Part shown: piece after piece, positions 11,244 to 22,243 of the stretch
How the letters are laid out: each line of letters opens with the position of its first letter
Position numbering within the stretch: position 1 is the stretch's first letter
Assembly (NCBI GenBank): GCA_021432635.1
Contig: MU270043.1
Span: 682,001 to 746,000 of the forward strand
Origin: Thozetella sp. PMI_491
Lineage: Eukaryota > Ascomycota > Sordariomycetes > Chaetosphaeriales > Chaetosphaeriaceae
Reading direction: 5' to 3'
Length of the DNA stretch: 64,000 nt
Program-made: the position numbers and the translations under genes
Notes under the pieces: model-generated
Databases searched by the model: none
Told to the model about the DNA's origin: nothing
The model's input: only the letters and a program-made list of their open reading frames with translations

Positions 11244-13765
11244 CTCACGAGGAAAGAAGAAAGCAATGACGGGACAGATACACTCCGCCGTCGCAAAATC
11301 CAGTTCGGTGGGAAATCAGGCTGTACTGTGGGACCCTGAGTAGAGGATCGAGAGTGGCTACGAACGTTGGAGAGTCGCGTGGGCAAGACATCAAGCTTTG
11401 CAGAGGCCATAAAGACCACCTTCTCCGCCTAGCTTATGGGCTCCGAGCTAAGACGCAAAATGAGATTTCCAGAAAATGCAAACAAGGGCTGATCTAAACA
11501 TGATTGCACAGACTCTTCGCAACCCGTTGCGCGAAGAAACTGGGACCCCGTTTGCACAGGGTCTTCATGTGGGAATAAGGTCTTGGACATGGAGCTGAGG
11601 AAGCTATTGGTGATCGATTTCGGGATCCAATACATGCTAAGCAAAGCGTCAAAAGCCTCATGGAAGCATGCCTCACCCCTGGCATGTGTGGCGGATGAAC
11701 TCTGCCTCTAGCGATAACGAAGCTCATATCGGCATCGTGCTTCCGGTCGCACCTAGGAGCCTAGGCGTTTTCGGAGAGCCCTGGCCATGGTTTCCGGTGG
11801 CAAGCCTGCTTCGCTGAGATGCTGTACAACAGGGCAGGCAACAGACCACAAGCGCCTTCTTGGATTCGTAGCCGCCAAGCTGCGCTGTGGCTTTTCTAGT
11901 GACTGACACGGGCTTAGCTGGACAAATCCGGTCTAGGGCTAAGATCAGACAAGCCGTCGGGAGTGCATAGTACCTGCACATAATCTTAGGTATTCATCTT
12001 GGCGTCCGATGTGACCTCGACTTGTTTGCCGCGCGATAATAATTCGCCATATGGCGGTACATAGTGCGTGGTGTGTGCTGAGCCATTCCCGGAGCGACGG
12101 GTAGCAGCAGCCTCGCGCATGGCCGAAAGTGGTGGGGAACAGGGGTGGCTCGGCATACTAGGCCTTCGATAATGCCCATCCCGAACCCGTGTTTGCATTA
12201 GGTTAGGCCTCCCGAACCACCCGCCCCCACCTGCGGCATGCTGCGATGGAAGCCGGGGCCAGCTTGTCCCACTAGCTGATTCACAGCACAACATGGCATT
12301 TCTACAGTACCGATATACATTGACGGGGACGCTTGAGGGCGAACACATAGTCTGTCGGCTACTAGAGAAGCGGGAGAATTAGAGAGAGTCTTACTAGAGA
12401 GAAGGCGTCCTCTGAGCCAGCGAGGAGGCCATGAGCAATTTATATCAATTGCTGCCGTTATTTTGAGTTTTCCTAGACGACCGCACTCGCTTGCGGTGGT
12501 ATCTCAGGTGCAGACGAATGGAACGCCTGGGGGATGGTTCAAGGAGGCGAGCGTGACAGGCCAAGTCAGTGTGTGTGCTACAGAGAGCTGTTTGCCCCCA
12601 TTGGATTTTACGGTTCAGCTTGGTCGAAGGACAAGCGCGAAGGACGGGATGAAGAGGATCAGACGGTCGGCTCCCTTAGTTCAAAGACTTGGGACCCGGC
12701 AGGGCGGTAGCGACTGACGAGAAACTGCTCGAACCGGGCCAAATAACGCATGCGAGACATGCAAGGTACGACGGGGCCAGGGAGCAAAGCGTAGATTTCC
12801 TAGCTCAATCCGGCTGCCATTCTCAGGGGAGGGGTAGGATTGGTGGTGGTTTTAACTTAGTAGGTGAGCCTAGACGATGCGCCGGCAAACAAGATAAGGT
12901 TGAACGACCAGCGGCACAGCGATGGTACCATGGCACAAACGGGACTGGCTTGAGAACTGGCTTGACTGGCTGGCCGGGCTCTGCTAGGCTTGGAAGGATA
13001 CTACTAAAAAATAAAAAAAAAAGGATCGGGGATTTATTAGCTAAGCAGTCGAGGGGCGAAAATGGCAGGTTCCGGCTAGTCTATTTTGGGAATTCTTGAC
13101 GTCCAACACAAGAATTTGTTAGCGGCCCCCCCCTTCGAAGGCCCCCAGCGCCACACGGACCAACCTTTGGAGATCACGCGCTTCTACCGCCCGCTTCCTC
13201 ATCGAACATCGCAACGATTGCGCTTGCTAACGACGTCCCCAGCCTGACGCCTCCACCATCGACCTCGCATCGCCCACCACAGTCGACGCCCGGGCACTTC
13301 TCACGCTGCGCACGAAGCATTCTCTCCATTTTTTTTTTGCTACCTTATCTGCGCGCCGATTGCTGTTTGCCGCCGAGCGAGCGGTAAAGCCACGGTCGCT
13401 GTCTCGCCGTCTCGGCCTTATCGCAAATTTCGGCTTCCATCCTCTTTCCGCCCGACGTCTCTTGATGGCTCCTTGAAACTTCTGCATCGAGGTTTCGACG
13501 TCACTCGCTACCGCATCGATCCGCATCTATTGAGCCTGAGTGCTCTAGGCGACAACGGCATCGATTTTTTCAATCCTGCCAAATCCTTGTTACCGTCGCC
13601 CCCCCCCGCCCCCGGCGCGCCCCCCGAGCGCGCGATCATCCCGAGAAGGTGGCGGCACTCACTCTTCTCCAGTCGACTGAATTGTCCCTCCAGCAACACC
13701 TCGACCTCGCGCCCGACTTGCTAAGCTACAGTCGCATTGCCTCCGAAGGGGATTCCGAACCGTTG

Positions 13766-16681
13766 ATGATGGCACAACCCGTGCCTCATCAGACGGCGAA
13801 TAAGAAGCGCGTCAAGGTCTACGAGCTCCGCAACAATGACTGGTTCGACCGCGGCACCGGCTTCTGTAGCGCCGCCTTCGTTTCTGTACGTCGAATGCCT
13901 CTTTCCATTGTGTCCTGCGATGCTTAGGCCGCAGCTGCCTGCTCGAGAGCAGATGCTCTATTGCCTATCGTTTAAGCACATGTACACTGATGCGCGCTCT
14001 GCTATCTAGGTCGAGGACGGCCAGCCGAAAGAGGCCCACGTAACAGTCGCCTCCGAAGATACCCCCGAGCGGCTCCTACTCGAGACCAAGATCTGCAAAG
14101 GGGATGGCTTCCAGAAACAACAAGGCATGTTGTACCCCGGCGACAGATCACGCCACCGACGCTAACAATGGCCTAGATACCCTAATCGTGTGGACGGAGG
14201 CTAGCAATGGCGTCGACATGGCGTTGAGTTTCCAGGAGGCAGAAGGCTGCGCTCTGATATGGTCGGTCTTTGTCACGGAATGGGCGATTGGGAAACCCCA
14301 CGCTGACCGATTGTGCTTACTAGGAAATTCATCGACGGAGTCCAGCAGACATTCCAGACCGCCATGGGTCCGCCCGATGATAACCTCTCCGACGACCTGA
14401 CCATGGACTTGCCCGCAACGATTCATCTCCCCGGTCCTGAGCTGGCTAATCTGATGGAGCTGGAGGCCAACATGCGCATCATGAGCTCGAGTGCCAATGG
14501 ACGTGACGCTCTGGCGAAGAGCATCGTGACTGATGACTACATCAGCAAGCTTATCCCGCTCGTCGAGGAGGCAGAGGACCTGGAAGATCTGACAGATCTC
14601 CACCGCCTGTGCAACATCATGAAGATGATCTTGCTCTTGAACGACACCAGCATCATCGAGCACGCGGTCTCTGACGAGTGCGTCATAGGAGTGGTGGGCG
14701 CACTGGAGTACGATCCCGATTTTCCGAGCCACAAGGCGAATCATCGTCAGTGGCTTAAGAGCCAAGGCCGATACAAGGAGGTGGTTAGGATAGACGACGA
14801 CCAAATTCGCCGGAAAATTCACCAGACCTATCGGCTGCAGTACCTGAAGGACGTTGTGCTCGCCCGCATTCTCGATGACCCAACCTTCTCCGTCCTCAAC
14901 TCGCTCATCTTCTTCAACCAGGTGGACATAGTCCAGCACCTACAGTCCAACGGCAGCTTCCTTGGTGACCTTTTTGGGATATTCGCCGATCCATCCCAAG
15001 AGCAGCTGCGGAAAAAGGAGGCCGTCTTGTTCATCCAGCAGTGCTGTGCTATTGCCAAGAACCTCCAGCCGCCCGCCAGGCAAACATTATACACCAACTT
15101 CCTCAACCACGGGCTCTTCCAGGTGATCAATTTTGGCCTGCGAAACCTGGACGTAACGGTCCGCGTCGGCGCGACAGACATCCTGGTCTCCATGATCGAT
15201 CATGACCCCCAGATGGTCCGCCATACGATTTATCGCCAGATCCACGAGAAGCAGCCCGCGCTTACCGATACTCTGATTGACCTCCTCCTCGTGGAAGTAG
15301 ATCTGGGCATCAAGTCGCAGGTGTCGGATGCCTTGAAGGTGCTTCTAGACCCGAACCCTCCTCCCCCCCCACCGGAGGCGCGCGCCGAGTTCATGCAGAA
15401 CAGGGTGAGGATGCCCGCGATGGCCGATCCTCAACAGGACAACTTCCTCAGTGAGTTTTATAAGGACAGCAAATCTGCTGTGAGGCTATTCCGCCCGCTG
15501 CTCGATCTCGAACAGCGAACCGACATGACCTTCGACGTGAACAACGACGGCATCTTCAGCTATCTGAACGACATTCTCTGCTTTTATGTGAGACAGCACC
15601 ACAATTATAGCAAGTACTTCGTCATCACACACAACATCGCCCAGCGGTTCCTGCAGCTGCTATCTTGCAAAGAAAAGCACCTGCAGCTCGGTAAATACTC
15701 GCTTACCCCTTTGCTAGTTTGAGACCTAGGTCGTGCTAATACTTGAGGGGTGAAGTCGCGATACGATTCTTCCGCCAGCTCATCACACTCCAAGACGAGT
15801 TTTACATCCGGCATATCGCCGAGAAGAAGATTCTTGGGCCCGTCCTGGACGTTTTGATGAAGACCATGCCACGAGACAACCTCTTGTGCTCGGCATGTCT
15901 AGACCTGTTTGGCCACATCAACAAGGAAAACGTCAAAGACCTTATGAAGCACCTGGTGGAGAACTATCGCGACAAGCTCCAGTCGCTTTCGTATCATGAC
16001 ACATTCCGGGACATCCTGGCACGGTATGACAATTCGCAGGGCTTCTCGGCTAGCATGGATCCGTACTTCCTCGAGTCTGAAGACGAGATGGGCAGGCGGG
16101 CGGGGCACCCGGGCTCCAGGCTCATGATGGAGCATCTTGCTGTTGATCCGGCTCAGGAGGAGTACTGGAACGGGTCAGACGACGAAGACGATTTAGTAGC
16201 CAAGGTGCCGGAACAAGGACCGTCGACAAATGGTGCGGGGTCGAAGCCGCTCGTCGAATACAGCTCCGACGAAGAAACAGAAGAGAATGGGGATACCGCA
16301 AAGGCCCGTGCCAACTCGGATGTCTCTCCGGGTGAGAACGTCGAGAAAGCCGACAAGCAGGATGAAGCAGTCACAGACCCTAATGGCAGCACCCCGGAAC
16401 CGACGGACTCGCCAACGCTCCCCTCGGGCACACCACCGGAGCGGCTCTCAGAGAAACGTCGCCGCGAGGAAGATGAGGAAGACGAGCTTGGTAAGCTGAT
16501 GCTTCACAAGCGCCGAAATAGCAGTTCAGCAAGTCTCAATTCGGGCGGCGTCGCGGCTGCTCTTCGTAACAAGAAGAAGGGCCTCGCAGGCAGTCGAGAT
16601 CCTAGTCCGATGGGCGGGGCTAAAAAGATTGCCATTAGTATCTCCTCGACTGCCAAGGCGAAGTCAGGAGACGATGGCTAA
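13766..16681 (+). CDS. PSY2: PP4 regulatory subunit 3 (Psy2/SMEK family), 870 aa
   Basis: Regulatory subunit that targets the PP4 phosphatase Pph3 in DNA-damage and checkpoint recovery (family knowledge). Coding exons: 13766-13885, 14010-14124, 14177-14261, 14324-15690, 15756-16681; all joins keep frame. Exons 1-3 encode the PH/EVH1-like N-terminal domain (KRVKVYELRNNDWFDRGTGF, then QKQQDTLIVWTE across the second junction). Exon 4 encodes the SMEK/Armadillo part (IPLVEEAEDLEDLTDLHRLC, FNQVDIVQHLQ), and exon 5 begins with VAIRFFRQLITLQDEFYIRH. The last ~200 residues are acidic, Ser-rich and end in a basic tail, as usual for the family. The start is the first of two adjacent ATGs; the second (13769) is equally possible. 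Intron 2 (14125-14176, 52 bases) begins with GC, not GT. Confidence 0.95.
14125..14176 (+). other. GC-AG intron in PSY2
   Basis: Donor reads CAAG/GCATGT and acceptor GGCCTAG/AT, with GCTAAC as a likely branch site at 14161. Joining 14124 to 14177 restores QKQQDTLIVWTE, the conserved sequence of the family, so the non-canonical GC donor is required by the protein. Confidence 0.88.
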
Positions 16682-17464
16682 GTCATGCGTGCGGCTCGGT
16701 TGGGCCAGGAATGGCAAATTTCGGCTTCTTCGAGGCTCACGCAGGCATTGGGCACTAGCGCGGTACCCCGGCCCTGGCACTGGCGCAGGCACTGGTTTTC
16801 ATGGACACGGATCGATCACGAAACTAAACGGAAATGGAGGGGCGTTTGCTTGATTCGGTGCTAAGGCCAAAGGATTCGTTTCTGGGCGAGTGTAGTCGTT
16901 TACTCGGGGGCCCTTGGGTTTGGCCCCGGCGATGTCCTGCGCAGGGTGTTAGGAATAGAGGCAATGCCGGAATATCCAAGTGGGCTCTCATGTGTTCTGT
17001 CTCGGCTGGCGGCGGTTGACTACCAGAGCAAAGACCGTGCGACGCGCGGGATGAACGCAATGCCTGCCATACTGCCCTAGTGGATGAACGGCGAAGGGAG
17101 GGTAAAGGAGATGTCGGAAATCATAGTTTCGCGGTGGACGACGTTTGGTCTAGGGCGATGGGAGGAGTGAGTGGAGAGAAACTTGCTACGGACCAGACTG
17201 CAGCGGAGGTATTTTGCGCGAGGAATTCTTGTACTTGTACCAACATAGCCCAACCCGGCTAGGCATGAGCATTGGGGTTAGAGGATCATTGCATGGCCTC
17301 GGATCTGATCAATGAGAACCAACCCATTGGTATGAGATTGGTCGCTTGTGTGACTCGTGTACAATATTGTGTCTGCTTGTGGACAGACGATGGTGGACGC
17401 AGCCTTGGCTGGCACGGAGATCAATAGACGCTGTCTGCCTCCCGCAGCCTGCCCAGTAATCTAC
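16682..17464. other. Convergent intergenic region PSY2/AFG2
   Basis: About 780 bases between two stop codons on opposite strands. It should contain both 3' UTRs and poly(A) sites. Short frames present show no domain. I see no other feature. Confidence 0.6.
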
Positions 17465-19768
17465 CTATCGGCTTCGGAATTGGGCTGCCCATTTTGCGTA
17501 TCCATCCAGCATGGCGGGGGTGATCTGTCTCTCCTGCGTCCCGATGGCTCCTTCTAGGTCTGTCATCGTCACCTCGTGCTTCCAGCCAGCCGGTTGGCCC
17601 GCGTTGATGTACCGCTGGACGGCGGCATCGCCAGCCTTCTCGCACACAGCCTTGACCTCTGCGCCGGAGAAGCCCTCTGTCTGCCGCGCCAGGGCCTCCG
17701 CATCAATACCTTCCCATGCCGTGATCCTCTTGGCCATAACGCCCTCGAAGATGGCCCGCCGCGCGGCTTCATCAGGTGGCTGCACGTAGACGAGCTCGTC
17801 GAAGCGGCCAGGCCGGAGCAGCGCCGGGTCGAGCGCCTGTGGGCGGTTAGTCGCGGCTAGCACCAAAACGCCTTCCATGTTCTCGAAGCCGTCCATTTCA
17901 TTCAAGAGTGTGGTTAGCACGTTGAGGCCGCCGTGGCTCGTGCTCGCCGTACCACTTCCAAAGCCCGCCCGGGCGCCAGCGATAGAGTCGATCTCGTCGA
18001 AGAAGATGATGCTTGGCATGGCATCTCGGGCTCGCTTGAACAAGCTGCGCAGCGCACGCTCCGACTCGCCAACGTACATGTTGAGAAGTTCGGCACCCTT
18101 GACGGCGAAGAAATTCAGCCCAGATTCGGTTGCCATAGCCTGCGCGGTCATTGTTTTGGAGCACCCGGGAGGCCCGTATAGGAGCACGCCTTTGGGAGGA
18201 CCATTCTTGTAGATGTGGAGAGTACCTTTGGGCATCGTAAAGAGCACCGCTGCGCGGTGCAGCGTCTCCTTGACCGAGTGCTGGCCGCCTATGTCGTGCC
18301 ATCGAATGGGCGGTGGCTTGAGATTCACATCGTGCATCGCGGTAGGGCGCACAGTCTTAAACGCTTCTTCATAGTCTTCAGGAACTTCGATGTACTCCAC
18401 GTTGCCGTCGCCATCAGCCGCCGTCATTTCCTCATCGACTCGCGTCTCGCAGTTAAGTCGAGCCCGGTTGACGAGTTTCCTCAGATCTGTCCCGTTGTAT
18501 GCATGAGTCCTCTCGCTCAGCTGCTGCAGGAAGGCTCCTTCGGTAGCCTCCTTTACGCGGATTTTAAACGAAGAAAGGATCTCTCTTCTGATGTCCACGT
18601 CAGGGGTGGGCAAGCAGACGTCGGAATCCAGCCGACCAGGGCGGCGAAGGTCTTCTGGAACGTCAAGGCCGTAGTCCAAGCAAGTGACGACGACAGCGAC
18701 CTTGGGAGCCTCTCCCTTGGACTCTGCCTCGGATGCGAGGTTATCAAACGCTTTGCAGAGTGTCTGGATGACGGACTGGCGGCTGGGTCGGTCCTTGTCG
18801 ATGAGTCGCTCGAGCTGATCGATTAGGACTAGGCTTGGCCGTTGGGCCAAGGCTTTCTGGATGGTCTCTTGTATTTGTGATAGTTTGTCGGTAAAGTGAA
18901 TACGCAGAACCGCGCCCCAACCCGACTGGGCGAGTTTTTCAAGGAGCATGGTCTTGCCGGTTCCATGGCCGCCGTGGATGGCCACTCCACGCGGCATCCT
19001 CCCAGAGGGTCTGTTGAAGCAGGCAAGGAGGCGGTTGATCTCCTTGACCTGTGCGTCTAGCCCGCAAACCCCGGAAACCGCTAATGGCTTTGAGGAGGCA
19101 TCAGCAGCTTGAAGCGGCGCGCTGCATCTCTGGACTTTAACCGCTGTCTTTTTGTGGACATACTGTGCGTTGCTGGTGGTGCTCTGGTCGACAGTCAGCA
19201 CCCTGAAGGACCTTGCTGGGCCATCCAAGACTGTATCTTTGAGGACCAGGCCGGGCTGAATGTGTATGGCCTCGGCCTGCGGTGGTCCCGTCCGCATCTG
19301 CAGACGGCCGGCCAGGAAAAACTCCCAGTGGGTGAAGTCGTCCTCGGGGAGCGGCTGGCCGGAGGTGGCGGCAGTCAGATCCTCAAACACCACCTCCTCT
19401 GCCTCGGGGACAGAACTCCCAGCTGCTCGGGCCGTTATCCTCACTTGGTCGCCAAGCCGGTACCCACAGGCCTCGCAGAATGTGTCGTACATCTGCGCTA
19501 CGCCTTTATCCAGGCGTTGCGGTGCCTTCCACAACGTCGCTTCGCGGAGCACTCGCCCCTCAGCAGGGGCCTCCTGCTGCTCCTGTTGCTCGCCCGCCGC
19601 CGCCTTCTCGATAGTGATGGGCCTTCCGCCATCCTTGGATCCGGTGAGCTCGATGAGTGCTTCCTCGGATACGTAGACCCGCGAGGGTTGCGACTTTTCT
19701 AGTCTCTTCTTTTCCACCTCAGAAGAATGCACCTGCGCCTTGCGGATCTTGAACTCGAGCGTTTTCAT
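17465..19768 (-). CDS. AFG2: AAA ATPase Afg2/Drg1 (SPATA5 family), 767 aa
   Basis: Hexameric double-ring AAA ATPase that releases Rlp24 from pre-60S ribosomes in the cytoplasm (known for the yeast family). The N-domain is residues 1-230. D1 has Walker A GGHGTGKT (266-273) and LVLIDQ (313-318), where the second acidic Walker B residue is Gln rather than Glu. D2 has GPPGCSKT (532-539), whose Cys-Ser is typical of Afg2, and IIFFDE (587-592), followed by NRPQALDPALLRPGRFDE. I start at the ATG at 19768 (MKTLEFKIRKAQ); the frame is open 40 codons further, but that part is cysteine-rich and not family-like. There are no introns. The gene diverges from the 20210 gene and converges with PSY2. D1 may bind but hydrolyse ATP poorly (inference). 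Confidence 0.93.
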   Translation of the reverse strand: MKTLEFKIRKAQVHSSEVEKKRLEKSQPSRVYVSEEALIELTGSKDGGRPITIEKAAAGEQQEQQEAPAEGRVLREATLWKAPQRLDKGVAQMYDTFCEACGYRLGDQVRITARAAGSSVPEAEEVVFEDLTAATSGQPLPEDDFTHWEFFLAGRLQMRTGPPQAEAIHIQPGLVLKDTVLDGPARSFRVLTVDQSTTSNAQYVHKKTAVKVQRCSAPLQAADASSKPLAVSGVCGLDAQVKEINRLLACFNRPSGRMPRGVAIHGGHGTGKTMLLEKLAQSGWGAVLRIHFTDKLSQIQETIQKALAQRPSLVLIDQLERLIDKDRPSRQSVIQTLCKAFDNLASEAESKGEAPKVAVVVTCLDYGLDVPEDLRRPGRLDSDVCLPTPDVDIRREILSSFKIRVKEATEGAFLQQLSERTHAYNGTDLRKLVNRARLNCETRVDEEMTAADGDGNVEYIEVPEDYEEAFKTVRPTAMHDVNLKPPPIRWHDIGGQHSVKETLHRAAVLFTMPKGTLHIYKNGPPKGVLLYGPPGCSKTMTAQAMATESGLNFFAVKGAELLNMYVGESERALRSLFKRARDAMPSIIFFDEIDSIAGARAGFGSGTASTSHGGLNVLTTLLNEMDGFENMEGVLVLAATNRPQALDPALLRPGRFDELVYVQPPDEAARRAIFEGVMAKRITAWEGIDAEALARQTEGFSGAEVKAVCEKAGDAAVQRYINAGQPAGWKHEVTMTDLEGAIGTQERQITPAMLDGYAKWAAQFRSR

Positions 19769-20209
19769 CTTGGTGAGATTTGCGCAGTGCCTGCAGGATA
19801 TGCACAAAACCCAGTCCGTAGTTACTTGGTCGGGCTTGCTCTTTTCTTCTCTAGTGGCCCCTGCTCCTCCAATCAGAACTCGACGCACACAACGGCGGAT
19901 ACTGGCACTTGCTCTGTCTTTCGAGCCGCTATTGAAAGCCCATAACTACAATTCCGTAGGTGGGTAGAGAGAAAGGGCGCGGGGGCGTGGGGGGGTTGAC
20001 CGGGACCTTACATGGCAGTAAAAAGCTCTAAAGTGGGGACAGGTTATACTAACGTACTATAGGTAACTAGGCACAGAACCGTACCTTACCTAAGGTAAGG
20101 TGCCTAGGTAAATATTTTGCCTGGCTCGTGTGGTGGCAGGAGCTTCCCTCCGACTCGAATTCCTCCAGAAGCAATTGGGATGCCCACATCGTAGCTCGCC
20201 ACCGTCTTC
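19769..20209. other. Divergent promoter region with inverted repeat
   Basis: 441 bases between AFG2 (minus) and the mitochondrial-type gene (plus). It holds a 19-base perfect inverted repeat (20083-20101) and neighbouring CCTAGGTA-type motifs (around 20061-20110). It presumably contains both promoters. Confidence 0.6.
20083..20101. promoter_or_regulatory. Perfect inverted repeat, 8-base arms
   Basis: ACCTTACC, a 3-base spacer TAA, then GGTAAGGT. The dyad symmetry suggests binding of a dimeric factor, but no protein is known to me for it. It lies about 110 bases upstream of the plus-strand start codon at 20210 and about 315 bases upstream of the AFG2 start. Confidence 0.45.
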
Positions 20210-21620
20210 ATGCTTGCAAGGAGGCTGCCTGCGCCGCAGTTCTTTCCATCCCAGCTAGGGATAATTGCGCGCCATGTGACGACTAGATCGCTGTCCTCAA
20301 AATCTTCTCTGAGGTCGTCGAAAAAGGGTGCAAGTCTCGCACCGCCAACCCCTCCCACGACATCGACGCCGTCGCGGACGAGCCTACGCGATGGGGGCGG
20401 GCCCGCCGGAACTACGACTGGATTCGGCGACGATGCGAAGAGGTTAAAAGCAAATGACAGCCAGCGCCGGAATACAGATGGGAAGGGGGGCAATCCCCTC
20501 TCATGGGAGACGTATCTTGAGAACGAGGCCGGATTTGCCCTCCCAGGAAACTTTGAGCTGGACCAGTGGGATCGAATCAAGCTGGAGACGCGCCCAGAGT
20601 CCGACCCCCCCAAGGAGACCAGCCGTGCCGCCTTGCTCAATATCACTGGTGTAAGCAATTCTCTCCTCGAGAGTGACTTCTACCGTCTCGCCCCCCAAGG
20701 GAAACACCTCGATGGCTGGGCGGGCGGCATCCACAAAGGTGCGTGTTTCTGTTCCCTGTTAACTACAACGCCTTGCCACTCTCTGCTAACCCCTCCGGCT
20801 CCCCGCAGTTATCCAAGCGCATCACTCCGTCACTCGCGAACCCCTGGGCCAGTACTTCCTCTTCTTCAATACTCTTCCGGCTGCGGAGGCCTACTCGAAC
20901 AACCTAACACGACTTCACACCCTCGCTCGCCACGCCCTGCCGGACACGTGGAAGCCCGCTGCGGGCGTGGCGACTGGCTTACCCCTCGGGGACGACGCCG
21001 CCGCTGCCGAAAGCGTGCGAGCATTCACCCTCGTGCCGCCGAGCGCTAAGCTTCGAGTCCGATCGTTCACAAGCCAGAACTTGCGGGACGAGATCCGCCG
21101 GCTTAAGGAAACTGAGAAAGCCAGACTCAAGATCACGGGGCGCGAGCGCGACGCCCCGGCCCGGGAGCGTGTCAGTGCTGTAGAAGGGCTGCTACGGCAG
21201 CTGGAGAGCCTGGACGAGGGCGAGGATGGGGCTGTTCTCGGCAAGCAAGCACTCTATACGGTGCTTTTGCGCCTGGACGGTAGCAAGACGACCCCTCAAG
21301 CTATTCTGGCGGCCATTAAGCGCGACGGGCGCGAGCGAAATCTCCCCTGGCGGCTGGACGAACAGGCCGAGGCTATTGTGCCCTTGCAGGCGTCGGGGAC
21401 CAAGGTTAAATTTAGCGTCTACAATGAGCAGGCTGGCGAGGACCAGGTCGAGACGGCTTTCACACGCTTCCTCGTGAACTTTGTCGAGGCCTCCGAGGCG
21501 AGGCGGTTTGTACGGGACTGGCACAAACGCGAACTGCTGGACGAAAGGACGGATAGGCTAATGATTGTGAATACTACGGCTCTGTGGGAGAGCTTTTTGG
21601 ACGGTAGCCCCGCTAGATAG
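20210..21620 (+). CDS. Probable mitochondrial protein of unknown function, 446 aa
   Basis: Two exons, 20210-20738 and 20809-21620, joined through a 70-base intron with donor GTGCGT, branch GCTAAC and acceptor CCGCAG; the join reads GGIHKVIQAHHSV. The first ~45 residues have Arg, Ser and Leu but no Asp or Glu (MLARRLPAPQFFPSQLGIIA, then RHVTTRSLSSKSSLRSSKK), a classical matrix-targeting presequence. A conserved-looking core follows (NPLSWETYLENEAGFALPG; GQYFLFFNTLPAAEAYSN), and a C-terminal half rich in charged helices, including a stretch like QNLRDEIRRLKETEKARLK. I do not recognise the family. The FLFFNTLPAAEAY block could be an RRM-like strand-helix, but that is speculation. It diverges from AFG2. 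Confidence 0.85.
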
Positions 21621-22243
21621 AATGCGATACCCGGTTATACAACCCTGGTCTGGAAGGAACGGCGCCTAGGTGCTTTTTCCTGGACACTCTTTTACTTTGC
21701 CGACATCACTGCATAGACAACTGAGTGCTACCATCGTCCATATCGACCATCTTGAATAGATATTGGAGACTAGAAGTTATGCCGTGGTATATCCTACCAT
21801 CCGTCCTAACCCTTCCTCATTTGTCCCCTCGGCGCCCCTGGTTGCCCTCTGGCGGCACCATACTTGCCGCCAAAATAACAAATGGCCCCTGAACCCTCCC
21901 CGGAGGGTATTAAAACTGAACGCTTGCGAAGAAACGAAGGTATCATCAACCTGCCCGACACGACAACCATCAAGGCCCGTGGCTGTTATCCCAGAGACAA
22001 AGGAAAAACTGCTGCTAGATAAATTCGAGGTCCCAGACCCATCTAACCCGGCGCGGTATATGCATCCCTAAATCATAATACAATCTGCCTGGGGCAGATT
22101 GTCGAAAGAAAGCGGAGTTCGATAGCATCACTTCCGAAAATAAAACAGACAGACGAGGCAGCTCGAGCCAGGACCGCCGGTCCAGCGGGAGAAGAGGAAG
22201 AGGAAGAAGACGTAAAAGTGAAGGAAGAAGGGGACCGTAGCGC
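21621..22243. other. Convergent intergenic region
   Basis: About 620 bases between two convergent stop codons. No domain-bearing frame, repeat or RNA gene is seen. It should contain two 3' UTRs. Confidence 0.6.

Larger units (their letters stand above)
6638..13765. other. Gene-poor region with assembly gap and eroded coding traces
   Basis: About 7 kb between the 469-aa gene and PSY2. The first few hundred bases must hold the promoter and leader of the minus-strand gene; the last ~600 bases (from about 13140, pyrimidine-rich with many TC and CCC tracts) look like the PSY2 promoter and 5' leader. Between them I see the 80-N gap and short degenerate coding-like traces (10566-10799 and 11150-11243, listed separately). 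No intact gene is supported. Confidence 0.55.

Noticed and set aside
14148..14939. 263-codon minus-strand frame inside PSY2
   Set aside because: Antisense shadow of the conserved SMEK coding exon; no domain.
19769..19888. 40-codon N-terminal extension of AFG2
   Set aside because: Cys-rich, unlike the family; the ATG at 19768 begins the conserved N-domain.
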